From an uncultured Clostridia bacterium (GTDB lineage Bacteria > Bacillota > Clostridia > Christensenellales > Borkfalkiaceae), in the NCBI GenBank assembly GCA_947174955.1, contig CAMWKX010000084.1:1-6081 (forward strand): a stretch of DNA of 6,081 bases, in the 5' to 3' direction. The translations under genes and the position numbers were made by a program. Under the pieces are notes generated by a model. The model was given only the letters and a program-made list of their open reading frames with translations, made no database searches and was not told where the DNA came from. Position 1 is the stretch's first letter; every line of letters begins with the position of its first letter. Shown here piece after piece: positions 5,858 to 6,081 of this stretch.

Positions 5858-5975
5858 CCCGCGTGATAAGCTTCGCAATACTTTGGCGCGTTCCGTGCCG
5901 CCTTGGTCGTGTACTTCATTGTACACTCCCTGCATCGGTACTCACGCTTCTCGTCTTGCTCGCTTCTGACGCGGG
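5858..5975. repeat. Imperfect ~118-bp palindrome upstream of metK, ERIC/MITE-like in form
   Basis: The ends CCCGCGTGATAAGC (5858-5871) and GCTTCTGACGCGGG (5962-5975) are complementary at 12 of 14 positions. Inside, GCAATAC (5875-5881) matches GTCTTGC (5953-5959) at 6 of 7, GCGT (5888-5891) pairs ACGC (5944-5947), and GTGCCG (5895-5900) pairs CGGTAC (5936-5941) with one G-T. GTGTAC (5909-5914) pairs GTACAC (5921-5926) around a 6-base loop. Coordinate sums of paired positions stay within 11833-11836, so all arms share one centre. The metK transcript would fold here into one long hairpin ending 9 bases before the SD. The layout resembles dispersed mobile palindromes, but copies elsewhere cannot be checked here. 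One strand also contains an open frame of 23 codons (5848-5919, minus) with an SD-like AGGGAG. Confidence 0.65.
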
Positions 5976-6002
5976 GGGGGGTATGGTAAAATATAATGTC
6001 GT

Positions 6003-6040
6003 AAAAAAAATCACCCGAACGGCTTGCAACCGAACGGGTG
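6003..6040 (-). terminator. Hairpin plus T8 terminator upstream of metK
   Basis: On the minus strand CACCCG (6040-6035) pairs with CGGGTG (6017-6012). Inside is a T-T/T-T internal loop, then CGG/CCG (6032-6030 with 6022-6020) and a 7-base loop. One base later come eight consecutive T (6010-6003). It would end transcription entering from a gene beyond the window edge, or act as an attenuator in a longer metK leader. Past it, TATATT (5995-5990) is a possible -10 for metK, but I find no good -35. The plus-strand orientation is weaker, with T6 starting about 10 bases after the stem. Confidence 0.7.
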
Positions 6041-6081
6041 TTGTCTGTATTTTTTCGTTACCCATCGGTTCGGTCTTAGCA

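Noticed and set aside
5229..5969. Long plus-strand open frame opposite metK (246 codons)
   Set aside because: It lies antisense to an unmistakable metK and runs out into the palindrome. It has no recognisable domain and an Arg/Val/Phe-rich composition typical of the complement of GC-biased codons.
5835..6081. SAM-I (S-box) riboswitch directly upstream of metK
   Set aside because: I could not find the S-box core elements or four-way junction pattern in the minus-strand leader within the window. Only a terminator and the palindrome are visible.

Overview
The window looks like chromosome from a Gram-positive Clostridia-type bacterium (Firmicutes/Bacillota) of moderate GC. This rests on the adjacent pcrA-ligA pair, the sequence style of LigA and MetK, purine-rich Shine-Dalgarno (SD) sites and GC-rich hairpin terminators. 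The exact genus cannot be read from the sequence.

Layout. Bases 1-743 (+) are the 3' end of a PcrA/UvrD DNA helicase gene. It overlaps by one base the complete NAD+-dependent DNA ligase gene ligA (743-2686, +). A strong hairpin (2702-2729) ends ligA and also the gene that converges on it. Next is an AT-rich three-gene block, 2735-3920. Two overlapping minus-strand genes encode a SLOG/DUF1273-like protein (2994-3518) and a 91-residue protein with two SHOCT-like repeats (2735-3010). A divergent plus-strand gene (3681-3920) encodes a small Xre-family helix-turn-helix protein. A second bidirectional hairpin (3924-3953) separates it from minus-strand comF (3955-4671), whose start overlaps by four bases the end of metK (4668-5834, minus). 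The metK upstream region (5835-6081) carries a large imperfect palindrome of about 118 bp and, further out, a hairpin-plus-T8 terminator.

How the genes work together. PcrA and LigA are housekeeping DNA repair/replication proteins co-expressed by translational coupling. MetK makes S-adenosylmethionine. ComF is a phosphoribosyltransferase-fold protein tied to competence or DNA metabolism, and here it probably depends on metK translation. The 2735-3920 block is different: low GC, closed off by terminators at both ends, with its own divergent regulatory region. That region has an essentially consensus promoter for the SLOG operon, flanked by related operator-like palindromes (TCGTGG-N2-TTCC core), plus further TCGTG half-sites in front of the Xre gene. 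The simplest reading is a self-regulated accessory cassette in which the Xre protein controls itself and the SLOG/SHOCT-like pair. Its biochemical role is unknown, and it is the best candidate here for something undescribed.

The second notable structure is the metK-proximal palindrome, whose nested arms share one centre. It resembles intergenic mobile palindromic repeats (ERIC/MITE-like) in architecture and would fold in the metK leader RNA.
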